Below, one piece after another: positions 11,780-23,557 of a stretch of 64,000 nt of DNA. The stretch's first letter is position 1; each line of letters begins with the position of its first letter. Origin of the DNA: Sabellastarte sp. h YS-2021 (Eukaryota > Annelida > Polychaeta > Sabellida > Sabellidae); contig OZ024928.1 in the NCBI GenBank assembly GCA_964017235.1, forward strand, positions 87,725,566-87,789,565, written 5' to 3'. A program made the translations under genes and the position numbers. Below the pieces are notes generated by a model. The model had not been told where the DNA came from, made no database searches, and was given only the letters and a program-made list of their open reading frames with translations.

Positions 11780-12475
11780 ATGGCGGAGACAGTGGCTGGA
11801 AACATTCAAAGAACTGACAGGAGTGAAAGTGAAATGGAATCAGAGGGTGGAGGGAAGGCCAGCCAAACAGCTACTCAGTGCCAATCCAGGCCCAAAAATG
11901 GACATACAGCAAACATTTATTTGACAGACTCAGACGAGGAGGCTATAGTAGACTTTGTCAAGGATCATAAGGAGCTTTACAAAAATACCAACAACTAGTT
12001 AAAATACAAGGCCAGGAAGGATTACATATGGAAAAGATTCCCAAGCAGCCGCAAAATCTCAGTGAAAGTGTGCAAGACTTGCTTCGAATCCCAAAGAACT
12101 CACTATAGAAAATTAACGTAGTCCAAGTCTGGCCAGGCTCCAAAGGAAATTATAGCAAAGCAGCACTGGATTCAGGATAACTTTATGTTTTTGAAGAGCA
12201 ACACAAGAGGGAAGGGCCTTGGCAAGTCTTCAGGATTTAAGTTACCACAGAGAGGAGAGCTAGTGCTTAGTGCTAGTGAGCCTCAACCCATGATATGCTA
12301 TGAGGATCAATGGATACAGACAGTATGGAGACCAGCATTCGCTCTGAAAAAAAAACGGCCATCCTTTCCCACACTATCAGTGCACACCTAGATGTTTCCT
12401 CCAACATGTTCAGCAAGCTAAGTCATACAAGCAGTTCAACCAGACCAGGGGTGTCAGGAGGATAACAGCACAGAG
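11780..12475 (+). pseudogene. MADF (Myb/SANT-like) DNA-binding protein relic of a Harbinger element
   Basis: The frame from the ATG at 11780 reads an acidic start, then a MADF domain: DEEAIVDFVKDHKELY, KARKDYIWKRF, SVKVCKTCFESQRTHYRKL. It is broken by in-frame stops at 11996-11998 and 12119-12121. A frameshift near 12300 moves the tail (TSIRSEKKTAILSHTISAHL, ending SSSTRPGV) into another frame. MADF or Myb-like proteins are the usual second gene of animal PIF/Harbinger transposons, where they help the transposase bind and enter the nucleus. The transposase relic lies convergently at 13019-13590. A Ser/Gln-rich tail with a short CAG run (about 12813-12833) lies between them. Confidence 0.75.
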
Positions 12476-13018
12476 GGCAGCAGACCTCATACTTAGTTGT
12501 CAACAATTAACAACCTGGGACTTCATCAAGACAGCTACTCGGATGAATAAATCTTTTGGGAAGATTTTCCATAAGACCTTCAACCCACCATCTGTAGCTT
12601 CGGTCACTGGAGAAGAAACTTCACACAATATCTCAGCTAGGCCTCTATAGCCTTTTGCGAATATGCAGTCAATCATGAACTACCAGCAGATGGATGCACC
12701 TCAACCATTTACACCAGTGACTAGCATCAACACACTACCTTTCCTCAAACCACCCAACAGCAAGAACCTCCTCAGCAGCCAGTCCAGCCCCTTTAGCAGT
12801 CTTAGGAGTCGAAGCAGCAGCAGCAGCAGCAGTAGACTTACTGCAACTACCTCTAAAACTTTCTTTTCAGGACCACTGCTGTAAAAGGTCTTTTTCAGGA
12901 TCACTACTGATTCAAAGGTCTTTCTCAGGACCACCTGAATCTTCCCAAAACAATTATTCGAGTGTTTAAAAATATTGCCAGTTTGTTCTGTCCCAAGTGT
13001 AGGTCCTTGTCACATCTC

Positions 13019-13590
13019 AGATCCTCTCCTCCTGCCCTGCCAATGCACCAACATTGTTGAAGTAATCCATGAGCAGGTGTCACACTAGCTTCGCCACCCT
13101 GCAGGTTTCATCAGCCACATTTATTACTAGTTCATTTACTATGACTTCATACAACTTCATCCTGTGGGGTGGGTGCCCTGGCTACTCGGCCTTGGTGTGC
13201 CCTTAGCATCCTGTGCAACACAATGTTTCTAACAATGTTTGGCCTTTGCTCCATTGTGCCTAGTAGTACCCTAAATCTAATCTCTATGATTCTGATTCTC
13301 CACTACCCTCCTGCCTCTGGAGATCCAGTAGTTTATTCTCTCTTTCCTAGTGAGTTGTCTTCAAAGTGAAGGCATCATCATCCAGCAAAAATAGTGCAAA
13401 GGCGGCCTTCCTTTCAGGTGGCAGGAGCCCCAAGACACCATCTTCAATCTTTTTCTTCAACTTGGGGCAGTTAATTATCTATGCATCTGATGAAGATCCA
13501 CTTGACCCACCATCTTCCCACAGGAATCTGTATTCGACATCAACCAGAGAAAGAAGCCCTTATGATTGGAAAATTTATTAAGTAAATTTA
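13019..13590 (-). pseudogene. PIF/Harbinger transposase (HARBI1-like) relic
   Basis: On the minus strand, in shifting frames, are the C-terminal blocks of a Harbinger DDE transposase: LGLLPPERK, then LFLLDDDAFTLK (the second catalytic Asp region, about 13363-13390), then FRVLLGTMEQRPNIVRNIV (about 13220-13278), then HRMLRAHQGR, then MDYFNNVGALAGQ near the C-terminus (about 13035-13075). Several stops and frameshifts break it, and the N-terminal half with the first Asp is missing or unrecognisable. With the MADF relic it forms one dead Harbinger element, roughly 11640-13600. Confidence 0.8.
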
Positions 13591-13599
13591 ATTTTTATA

Positions 13600-14944
13600 A
13601 GTTAATACCTCACCTAGTGAACAAATGCATATGCCCAGCGTGCTGTCGGTCTCTCCAAATGTAAGAAAATGTCCTGAGTTGGGCTCTGGCGAGGACCAGT
13701 AGTGTCCTGTTCATTCACCAGGTGGCCACATTTCCCCTACCTCTAGCTAGATGGAGCAATGTACTTCCTCTTTTTGTTTCCTACACTTAGTATATCCTTT
13801 GTTGTAGAAATAATCCATGAGTGATGATGGTTTTACACGGCATTTAACCATGGCACTTCCGATAATAATTTTACGAAGCCAAAGGCTTATTTCTATTCTA
13901 ACATGACATTTAAGCTTATTTTTGAGACTTTTTAAAAAAATTATGAAATTTTTACACAGAATAAATTGTTCCACATAGATTTGGTGACCTTAGCAACCGG
14001 CTGTTCCATCCATTGTAGCTTTATATTAATTTGATATAAAATATGTGCAAAAAAATATATAAATCACTATAAAACAACACTATAAAATAAACCATTATAA
14101 AATCTGACACTATTTCACACAATAAAATTTGACATTATAAAATTTGTAAAAAATATGAACGCAGGATGGAAGGGCAGTGCGAATGTTGTTGGATAATGTG
14201 TGTGCATAGAACTGAAAACTCGATTTTGCACACCTCGTTATGTTAGAATGAGCTGTATATAGACCTATTCAATAAACAAATGCACTTTCAGTCACATGGC
14301 CTAGAGATGGTCAACAAAAGATATGCTGTGTGCTGCCTTTCAACATAGTTTTCAGTGTACTGCTTTAAACTGTTTTAATACTGGTACTATTAAAGGCATA
14401 TCCTTTCATTCTTTTCCAAGAGATAATAAAACAGTAAAAGTATGTACATTTTTTTATTTATATACATTTCAAAACAACATATGTAAAACCAAAAAAAAAA
14501 TATAAAAGGGTCAAACTAGTACACATGGTGGCATATTTTGTGGGAGAAAAAACCTCACAAAGGGGTGGTAATTACCTCTGTAGGTGACAAATTTGATTTC
14601 ACCTTTTCTTAGTTTAGTCATTTATAGCATATATACTTAAATTTTATATGTTATATTTTATTATTGAGACCACAATACTCTTTCTGATATTCTAACAATC
14701 CATAAGAATACTATTCCTTGCTACTAATATGAACATGAACAACATCCCTTTATGTTTATCTACTTACATTGTCTTGATCTGATATTTAGATTAACATTTA
14801 CTTTTACATTATTGTGAAGAATAAAATTATCTGTAAAATTACTTTATTTTTGTTTATATTACACTGCTTTGGGAGCCTGTGTCTGTTCATTACATTGGCT
14901 TCTGTCAGCTAAGAATTGTAAACCATAATTCAAATAAAATTATG
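13600..14944. other. AT-rich non-coding stretch
   Basis: No gene found. At 13745-13765 the plus strand reads GATGGAGCAATGTACTTCCT, close to the complement of 23755-23775, perhaps a shared terminal piece of the DIRS elements. Short repeats of the type ATTATAAAATTTGACA occur near 14080-14150. The ORFs here are short and unremarkable. Confidence 0.4.
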
Positions 14945-15829
14945 TTAATTTGGGAAAAGAGTACTTTGCCAGTAAGCCCGATTGAAACCAATCCTTTCAA
15001 TGTTAATACCAACATTGGTGAATACACCAAAACCATACATATCTAATCCACTAATTGCTAATTGTCCTTGTACATCAGCAAAATATTTATTTTGCTTTAG
15101 ACACACTTTTCTTGCAGAATTTATTACAAGGCAAACTTCACAGATTGTAACATCATGGCTGTACTTTTATTGATATTTTCCTCCTCTATATATCTCTGAC
15201 TTTGTTCTCTGACTTGATTCCACGATTCATATATTTTGACCATGGAATATTCTAGTCAAAAAGGCTTTCGATGGTATGGCTTTCCTCATCAAGATGTTAT
15301 AAAAATTTAGATGCAGTTAAGTGACACTGTCTCTCTTCTCTCCAAGTTTAACATAAATATTGTTGCTTGGTTACAGCTTTTAGGTTTTTGGACTCATCCA
15401 TACCAATCTGTTTCTTATGAAACATTGATGCTTAATCATCCCTATTGGTAACAATATTCATATTCAGCAAAGTGAAGCCCATTTTGATGGTAAAGATGGA
15501 ATTTCATTTTCTTGATTATTTATTGATACAAGAGGTATGTTAATCCATGTGAATTCAAACTTTGGCTTTAAATCATGTAATGGAGTGAAAGCTGAAGACT
15601 GAGCCAACTGGGACAACACCAAATTTTGTGTGGACTGGTATACTTCATCAACTTCAGAGGAAAACAGATCTGCAAATGGGACTTCTTTGCAGCCAGATAT
15701 TCGTGGATTTCTATGAGGGACAGGCTTCCATTTTCTTTCTTTGCTCACATCAATTGATGCTTTTGCAAAATTTAGCTCTATCACTGGTTCAGACTGAATG
15801 GAAGGGCCCCTTGGTTCATGCCATGTCAT
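14945..15829 (-). pseudogene. YqaJ-type viral recombinase/exonuclease relic
   Basis: Three blocks in the right order for an invertebrate YqaJ-domain protein lie on the minus strand. 15829-15464 encodes the linker start (TWHEPRGPSI, then ELNFAKASIDV). About 15310-15340 gives the domain start (QCHLTASKF). 15166-14945 is an open frame of ~73 codons ending in a stop, with KYFADVQGQLAISGLDMYG and INIERIGFNRAYW. YqaJ proteins are lambda-exonuclease-like nucleases with an Asp/Glu/Lys active site. The 140 bp between the last two blocks is too short to hold that site, and frames shift between blocks. I therefore call a decayed, internally deleted copy. Such genes are often multicopy in invertebrates. 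Which element carried this one is unknown. Confidence 0.6.
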
Positions 15830-16123
15830 AAATCACAACTACATGACTGCAATGACAAACTTCACGTAGAAAGCAACAAAAATGAAGTTGTTAAAAACTT
15901 TGGCTTCCGTATTTTGCTTAAAGCAATGGTTACATGTATAGTTTTACATTTTTATTATCACTTAACATTTTTAATCTATTTTTTGAGATAGTCCCTACAA
16001 TTAACAAGAAGATGTGTGTACTTGTACATGCAGACAGAAAACAGTTCAGGGTATCACTATTTATATCATCATGTTCAGGGTGTCACTATTTATATCACCA
16101 TGCCTCATATTAAAGTAGAAAAA

Positions 16124-16127
<4 letters not shown>

Positions 16128-16202
<75 letters not shown>
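16128..16202. repeat. (TA)n microsatellite
   Basis: About 37 uninterrupted TA dinucleotides. The apparent Ile-Tyr ORF reading through it is not a gene. Confidence 0.97.
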
Positions 16203-16206
<4 letters not shown>

Positions 16207-17279
16207 ACTTGGAAAATGTTATTTAAATACTTAACCTTGCTTTACAATTGCATTTCCCACTCACAACTTACAGTACCATCTTTTGATATTATTGCAAAAT
16301 GAATTTGAATAAATTAATGTACATCTTTTTTGTGAAGCAAAGCATTTGTCTTATAAAGAGTTTCTCCCCTCTCTTGTCAGATATCCAGATATCAAGAATA
16401 TACTTCTCAAGAAAGTACTGATGGGTCTTTTCATTCATCTTTCCCCCAATTTTTTACTGGTATATTCTCATGATAACTAGAGAAAAATCTAATTTGAGTG
16501 TTATTCCCTAAGTTATATCACTGAAAAAGGGGCAATTTAATAACATAATTAATTTGCCAGTTAAAACAAAAACTATTTCTTAAAAAAGTAAATTAATCTA
16601 AATAAGTTATTTTAAAATGATGAAGCACTCACAGTACTAGCTCACGCATCAATCTGAATAGTAATTACTTGGATAAGAAAGGACTTGCTGCTTGTCTGGA
16701 TTGACTTTGTTTGCCAACTGTAGGTCGCATGACCTGCTTGTTGAATAGGTCTATTGCGAGGACGGTAGAAATCCATTTGTCCACTACGTAATTTATTAAA
16801 ATTTAATTTAAGTATTAAATTTTCCATTTTATTGCGTTGATACATCTTACCTAGTGAACAAATGCAGAATAACTACCCAGTGAATAGAGGGTAGCTAACA
16901 AATGGACTCTGGTTACCTGATCTTGTTTCAGGGTACGAGGCTTACTGGTTCAGCCAGGTGCAAGACTTGCGTGTCCCCCAATTTTCACCACTCTGATCCA
17001 AGTGTAGAAGGAAGGTAGGAAAAAAAAAGAATTCATTTTCGAGGATTTCCGAAGAAGATGAACAGGAAAGAAGGCCTTCTCCCATCTGCCACTTTTATTC
17101 ATGACAGGATATAAAGAAAGGTGGGAATCTGTACCCTCGTCCATCACTTTTCTTCATGGCAGAATGTATAGGGACAACAATTTCCTCAAGCAAAAAAGAA
17201 GCATTTTTTTATACACACTTGTACGAGCTTCTTCATATACACTATGTACAAGGCAGCGAAGTGCAGTTACTACCAGTTA
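16203..17279. other. Non-coding flank, probably decayed DIRS terminal sequence
   Basis: No intact gene. TTACCTAGTGAACAAATGC at about 16849 nearly repeats CTCACCTAGTGAACAAATGC at 13610. Related motifs lie beside DIRS fragments at 23754 and 26940. This suggests terminal or leader DNA of the DIRS elements, but I could not define ends. Confidence 0.35.
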
Positions 17280-17433
17280 CTAGGATAGTGCTTGGTTGAA
17301 ATTTATTTTTCTACTGAAAAAGATATGGGAGAAAATCCGAAATCTGCATTGTAGAGGGTGACCTGAAATCCACCTGATTAGATTTGCACCATTTGACAAA
17401 CAAATGAAGTGTTGAACGTCTCTGAGGAGCCTC
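17280..17433 (-). pseudogene. DIRS copy B, N-terminal piece of the tyrosine recombinase
   Basis: Read from 17433 downward, the minus strand gives LHLFVKWCKSNQVDFRSPS, then ISDFLPYLFQ, then FQPSTI. This is the start of a DIRS-type tyrosine recombinase, the enzyme that integrates the circular DNA intermediate. The corresponding LQPSTIDGY block occurs in copy A near 25100. The frame breaks after the STI block. The piece is cut off from the rest of copy B by the transposon at 17434-19480, which inserted between the RNase H and recombinase regions. Confidence 0.65.
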
Positions 17434-19480
17434 CCCAGCAGGCACACGCCTTGAAATGTCATTGATTTAGAGTTGGAAACAGGTCCTGATGTTGAAATCC
17501 GCATTATCAACTACTAAATCTAAGTCAGTTTTCTGACATGAAAAGGTAGTGATATTTTGACCAGAAATCATGGTGACAATTGACACTGACACAATTTCAA
17601 CACTATTTCAAAGCTGGATTTTTGACTGGAAAAAGTAGTGATACTTCATGAAAAAATCACCACTAAATCAAGTTAGGTTTTTCGACATGAAATCTTAGTC
17701 ATGTTATTGAACAGAAAACAGGTTGAATATTGGGAAATGAATGACTAGTGATCATTGATGGAAAATTCTTTTTCTAGAGGGTGATATAGTGATTAAGTCT
17801 AACTTTTTGAAAGAACTATTATTGCAATAGTTTTTGAATTTGTAGGTGTTTGTAAAGCAAAGACTAATTTTTAGAGATTATAAAGATGATAAAGATTATG
17901 TGTGCTTGTACTTGTACATTTTTATCCATTCTCCTTATTAATTTATAGCAACTTACAACAAAACTGATGCACCCAAACATAATTTTTATAATTTATAATT
18001 ATATTTTGATTAATGCAATTCCTGATAATTAAAAAAAAACATTTTGAAGTCAAACTTATCTTAAATAAAAAAAGATAAATTCAAACTTATTCATCAAAAC
18101 TTAGTAATTGGAATTTGTTTCTCAAATTTTCCCACACACAAATAACTAGTTTTCAGTTTGCAAGTTTACACTGAAAACTTCTCTACACAGAGAACATAAG
18201 CTATAACATTTTATCACACAACAGTGAGGTCATGGGGGTTCCTGGTTTTCTTCTCTGTACCCTGCTACACAGAACATTAGGCCTGTGACTAAAAGTAATT
18301 AGATAACACAGCGGGGGTGGAGGTGGGGGTTTACCCTTGCTCAATTGCATGCATGGTGTTTACTTCTTTAGGTCTGTTTTTTGTGGTCAGAACTGACAAC
18401 TAATTAAGGTGGGGAGTAATGGGTGGAGTTCTACAAATGTGGCTTTTCTTGTTTTTTTTTTTAGTTTATAAGACAAAGTTATACGAGACACAAGCATCTG
18501 AACTGAGCATTGTGGCTTTGCTACATGATTATACCTTCTTTATAATTACAATATAATTATAGCCAACTTAATAAAACATTCAAAAGAAACTGATTGGATA
18601 AAATACTAAAGATATAAATAATGTCACAATTGTTTGTTATTTACAAAGAAAAAAAATGTTTTAAAATTTCACAAAAAGAATTTCAATTGAAGGCACTGAA
18701 TAATACCGGTCCTATTATTATAAAGACCGGAAGTGCGCAGACCACACAAAACAATGCAGTACGCATATCTGAGGCAATAAATGGACGATCGCCGATAATA
18801 GAGAACCAAACGATACAGGCAAAATATAGTACGACAAATAGGTGTGTAGAAAAACATATTTACAATAATATTTATGGATTAATAAAAGATACTGGTCTTT
18901 ATAATAGAAATAAAGTCCTCAGGTTCATACTTTATGACCTTTATAAAAGGACGAAAGTTCCGGCATATTGGACTTGCGCTCCTCATTCGTCCATTATCCG
19001 CCGGAAGTACTGTCCTTTTATAGAGGTGATAAACTATAAACCTGAGGACTTTATTTCGACAATAACATAAAAATGGATATCTAGTTGGAAAATATAGATT
19101 TACATATCTTGAGCAATTATATTTGAAAGCTGATGTAAAATTATGTGTTATTACAATGTCATCAGAAATAGAATATTGAATATACAATGATTCATGAAAA
19201 CATGCCATCTTGGAAAGAATTAATTACTTTGAAGATGTATCCAAATTGTAAAATATGCATATGGATAGTTATTGTACAATATTATTAAGAAGCTATAATT
19301 ATGACACACAAGCTACAATGATTCAAATAAAGACAGTGTAAACAACCTGATTTCACCCATTGAATTCAACCCTATTTCATACATTGGATTCAACCAAAAA
19401 CGGTTTGCAAAATCTACACGTATTTCAACCAGATTTCTATGTTGGATTCAACCAGATTTCAAAGTTGCGTGCTTGCTGGG
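17434..19480 (+). mobile_element. CCCAGCAGGCAC-ended DNA transposon, copy 2
   Basis: It has the same ends and body as 8903-11639, in the same orientation (CCCAGCAGGCAC at the left, GTGCTTGCTGGG with one change at the right). It is flanked by TC on both sides (17432-17433 and 19481-19482), again a 2-bp duplication. It lacks the 971-bp insertion of copy 1 but carries its own insertion at about 18717-19066. It sits inside DIRS copy B, so it is younger than that element. Non-autonomous. Confidence 0.85.
18717..19066. mobile_element. Palindromic (foldback) insertion in copy 2
   Basis: It is absent from copy 1, where CTATTAGTGACATC is continuous at about 10150. The insert contains two inverted-repeat pairs. 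TATTATAAAGACCGG near 18713 pairs with its near complement near 18893-18908. AATAAAGTCCTCAGGTT near 18909 pairs with AACCTGAGGACTTTATT near 19037. It may be one composite foldback element or two adjacent MITEs. The 149-aa ORF crossing it follows from the insertion and has no family features. Confidence 0.75.
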
Positions 19481-19485
19481 TCAAT

Positions 19486-19660
19486 TCTTGTTGCCACCTT
19501 GGTCAGAGTATAGCTCAGTGTAGACATTTAGGGGAATGTCACTTACTTGTGAGTTGGGGCTGTACTTGTGCAGTCGATTGGTTAAATAGCGCTTTGAGTC
19601 CTGTAGTATATGGAGATATTGCGCTGAGTATAAATACACAATACAATACAATACATCTAA
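19486..19660 (+). mobile_element. tRNA-derived SINE with AATAC tail
   Basis: A degenerate Pol III box A (TATAGCTCAGTG) lies near 19507. The 3' part has the GCGCTTTGAGTCC and TTGCGCTGAGTATAAAT pair that forms a small hairpin, followed by a CAATACAATACAATAC tail, a common SINE/LINE 3'-tail layout in invertebrates. Box B is not clear. It interrupts DIRS copy B between the RNase H block and the adjacent DNA transposon. Confidence 0.55.
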
Positions 19661-20204
19661 TTTCCACACTTTGTGATTTGGAACAGGGTATACAAATTTG
19701 GGAAGTTTGTGGTTGAACCTAGTGGATTCACTTGAGGAGTGTGCCACCTTGTACACAAGTGGTTGAACACCACCCTGGAGAAGAGACCACTCTGAATTAC
19801 CTGTTTGTGTCTGGACAGCTTCTCTGCTTTCACATTCAGGCACCCCAGAATGTGCCTGGCCCTTAGCACTATCCGCCTGAGGTTGCACCATGAGAGTAGT
19901 CTCCAGAGGAGGGCACACAGACAGCCTGATCTCATACCCCCTCCTTGTTTATGTACAACACAACTGTTATTTTGTCCATTGCTACCAGAATGGTCTGGCC
20001 TCAAAATAAGTGCTCGAATTTCTTGAGGGAGAGTAGGACTGCTTTGAGTTCCCGAAAATTTATGCACAATTTGCTTTCTGGCTTTGACTAGAGACCGTTT
20101 GCAGTGCAGTCCCCTAAGTGTGCAAACAAACCTTTGTTTGACACATCTGTAAACAGCTGCACAGCGTGTCAAAGGGGGTGCGGGGGTTGGCCACCCTTAA
20201 CTTA
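19661..20204 (-). pseudogene. DIRS copy B, RNase H region
   Basis: Minus-strand frames give AVQLFTDVSNKG, then EGGMRSG-like and CALLWRLLSWCNLRRIVLRA, then RHILGCLNVKAEKLSRHKQV, then FNHLCTRWHTPQV, then FNHKLPKFVYPVPNHKVWK. This is the RNase H domain and its C-terminal extension as found in DIRS pol. Frames shift at least twice. The upstream part of the same domain continues at 21770 beyond the inserted LINE. Confidence 0.75.
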
Positions 20205-21765
20205 GGGTGCCATTACTGTCATATCATCTGCATATATTAAGTGATTTAATGACTTGTTTACAGAATGCCGCCCTGCCTCAGCCCATTAAACATCTTAAAA
20301 AAGCATGAAGCTGTATTGCCCCATTTGACACAAAAAGACTTCATTAAACCAGTACATAAGAATACGTATAACAAAGAGTAGTATGTTTCTCTCTGTGAGC
20401 TTTTTCAACAAGTGCCAGTAATTTATTTTGTCAAAGGCTTTGCTTGCGTCAAGGAAGTACACAGAACTTGACAAATTTCTGTAATGTTTGATAACTTATT
20501 TGAAAGTAAAAAATACACATGTCAGTTGATGATTTGGCCGAACTGGTTATCCCTAGTTAACAGAAAGTGACTATCTGTTGAGTATAATAATTTCAAATAG
20601 CTTGGAAATCACTGAATTGACAGCAACTAGTCTGTAATTATCTTTTGATATTATATCACAAGCTTTATTTTTGACTAGTGGAACTATTGAGCTTTATATA
20701 AATCCCTTCAGTAAATAGCCATGTACGAAGATCATTGTAAAGAGCAAAAAGAGACGAGTTCAGCAATGTTTTGTAGTGCTGACCCCACATATCAGCAATA
20801 TTTTGGATACCAACAGCACCATCAACTGTATCAGATAGACATTTACTTTGAATATGTTTTCTTACAGTGTCCCAAAACTGTCATAATCTTTAGCAGACAT
20901 TTCTGCAGCCATTTTATCTGACAAAATTACAGCTTCCTGAGATTTACAAAAATGCTGAGTATACTTGAAGTTTGTTCTAGCTTTCCTATATATTGTGTAG
21001 ACAGGACCCTTCTTGGGTTTACCACAACCCCTCCAGAGAAGAAATGTTTCTCTTTCTTGTTTGTATGAATCCCTACACGTCATTACAGCCAGCCTTTTGT
21101 TTATTAAACATGCTGATGACATTTCAAAAACCCCCAACTACACTGTGTCAAGCTGTTTACCATAGTGTCATACAGATCATCAATTTTTCTGTGATGATCA
21201 ACATTTCCACAACTTGGATCATTACAAGTTAAAACATTGATTTCGACTAAACAGCTTTTGAGACATCTATCTGTAAAGTTTTGGTACTTATTTAATTTAC
21301 TCCATTTTAAGTGTGGTTTGCTCATATTAAAGCAGTTTGTAACACTTTCTGCTTGCATACAAGACATCCATGGTAGGAATATTGTTGTGACCTACTACAT
21401 TACTCACAATGGTCCAACCATGATGTAGTGTGATGTACTTCACTAACAAATGTGAATGGACCTCGTTTGTTTGCTAGGAACACCATGTCTGAGATTACAA
21501 AACCATTATCTTCACATAGATACTAATTCCTCACCAAATTTCCTGTTTTTTTGCATTAGTATCCCCACTCTTAATGTGGGCATTATTCCCCCAATGGCGT
21601 ATACAAAGTTGCATGCGGAAGATGAAAATATCAAGACTATTTTATCCTGATAATGCAAGAAACTGTCATAATTTTCATAACTCTCAAAAGGCATATACAC
21701 ATTAAGAAAGAGATATTTCATTTTTCTACCATCAGTGAACTCTGCATCAACTAGCCACCACAGCA
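20205..21765 (-). pseudogene. LINE (CR1/Jockey-like) ORF2 fragment inserted in DIRS copy B
   Basis: In order on the minus strand: part of an AP-endonuclease domain (FLNVYMPFESYENYDSFLHY, about 21640-21760), a linker with LCRGCGK-type sequence (FLLWRGCGKPKKGPVYTIYR, about 21000-21060) and KDYDSFGTL, then reverse transcriptase FLDASKAFDKINYW (20415-20456) and the catalytic YADD at 20223-20234 within HLIYADDMTVMAP. The start of the endonuclease and everything after YADD are absent. Stops and frameshifts abound. It interrupts the DIRS RNase H domain and is clearly dead. Confidence 0.8.
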
Positions 21766-21769
21766 GGTG

Positions 21770-23100
21770 AGGATGGAGAGATCTGGGCAGAGGTATAATC
21801 TTCTCCAACGATTCCGGGACATGCCAATGATTCTTCAGTTGCCACGGAATGGGTCTTATATGAAGATGTCCCAAAACCACCTGCTTTTCTATGACTGTCA
21901 ACAGACCTATCATGAACATGAACTACCCGATTGAGCAGGTTTCTTGGCCCATGAGTGTGTGTATGTTCTGAGTCGGGGCATCCCACCTCTCTTGGGTGGA
22001 CTTCACCAGACCTTGGGAGAGGTTGAGCTGATATCCGACAAACTGGTCAACTAACCAGTCATTGGAAGATAAGGCAACAGAAACTTTTTTGGAGGGCCTA
22101 GGGTTCTTTCTTTTCTAAGGGGTTATTCTCTCTCTCCCAATCCTTGCCACTGGTGAAATCAAACTCAGGGATATGGGTCCATCCCATAAAACTGTGTACA
22201 GACCTACTAGTTTCCCTATAACTCCTTGTTGACCTCCTGATCACTGGAAGTAGAAAGAAGTTCTGTGTCATCACCGGGTTCAGAGTCTGACTGGTGACCA
22301 GTAGAAAACATTGGCTCATTTATCCATAGACCGGTCCGGAAGACTGCCTTGGCTGGTGAGAGGGGGACACTGACCATTAACAGATGATGACACAGGCCCT
22401 GCAGCAGACTGGGATGCACCGGCAGCACTGGCTGAACCAGTTGGGGGTAGAGCATCCACAGGTGCCTTGTCACTTTTCAACTTGCTGGAAGTACCTGAAG
22501 ATCTAGACAGTAGATAAGAAAGGTTTGGGTTCCTTCTTGTAGTTTTTCTTTCTATCCTTCTTATGCTGGTGTCGGTCTTCTTTGTGACCCTTCTCATTGG
22601 CTGGGAGTGTCACCGGACCAGTAGCCAAGGCTGATGAGGGGTTAATGAAGGGTGTATCAGACACTGGTGGTTGTTGTTTTGTTGAAGGAACAGGCATAAT
22701 GGGGGTGGGGATGTTACCTTTGGATAAGAGGGCTTCGAATCTTGCAAATCTCTCATCCCACTTGTCATTCAGTTCTTTAAGTTAGTGTTCGGTATGCGCA
22801 CAAGGATGCACAGTAGACTGGTGACCGGTATGCGCATGCGCAGTAGAATCAAAGGCCACATCATTGTCTTCAACACCTTCTGCTGGGCCCACAGATGTAA
22901 CATCCTTGGAGGCAACCAGTGAACCAGCTTTCTTATCTGTGCAAATTTTATATTTCCTTCTTAGATGGGATGAATTATTCACAAATCTTATAAGATTTGT
23001 TAGCAATGCACAAATCTTGGCCCAAACCTTTATCTTTGCATTTAGCACACTTTTCACGAGCATCAAATGCAGTCATGATGTGGCCACAAGAACCTCCTAG
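21770..23100 (-). pseudogene. DIRS copy B, gag fused to the end of RT and start of RNase H
   Basis: The minus strand from 23100 reads a DIRS gag N-terminus (KVWAKICALLTNLIRFV), an acidic/Ser-rich region, a Lys-rich stretch (EKGHKEDRHQHKKDRKK), then SVHSFMGWTHIPEFDF (about 22150-22210). Near 22000 it jumps to MIGLLTVIEKQVVLGHLHIR and HVPESLEKIIPLPRSLHPHL, the end of reverse transcriptase and start of RNase H. Most of the reverse transcriptase is therefore deleted. Multiple frameshifts. Order and strand agree with 19661-20204 and 17280-17433, making one split element. Confidence 0.7.
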
Positions 23101-23557
23101 TTGTCCTGGTGATCCCATAACAAGATTCAACTTATTACACAAGAATCTTCACAAAAGATCTAATCTACTACTTTGCAGGCACGCAATATCTTCCCCACAT
23201 AGAACTCAGTGTGCTAGTTAAAAAAATTCACTCATAAGGAGAGTCGAGGGGTGGTCAAGGTCAGTGATCTGGAGTTATGGGTGTGACCAAAAGGGAATTA
23301 AGGAGAATAAGTTGGGAAATTGGAGTTGAAGAGGCGGGTTTTGAGGTGTTTCCTGCATGATGTGACAAAGGGGCTATTTTTTATTTGGAAGGGGAAAGAG
23401 TTCCAAAGAACTGGGGTATAGTGACCGACAGAATTAGAAAAATGATTTATGAACTGTACGGCCAAAAGTGGGGGTATGAAGGAACTTGTATATAGATATA
23501 CACTCAGATTAACAAAAAGTTCTCTTAAAAATTCCTCATATGTAAACTGCTTTGTGA
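23101..23557. other. Unassigned stretch between DIRS copy B and a SINE
   Basis: A G-rich segment at about 23240-23480 has no recognisable gene. It may be the 5' leader of DIRS copy B. Confidence 0.3.

Noticed and set aside
18621..19070. 149-aa plus-strand ORF
   Set aside because: It spans the border of a palindromic insertion, mixes transposon and inserted sequence, and shows no family features.
22098..23221. Plus-strand ORFs between 22.1 and 23.2 kb
   Set aside because: They are shadows of the minus-strand DIRS gag relic.
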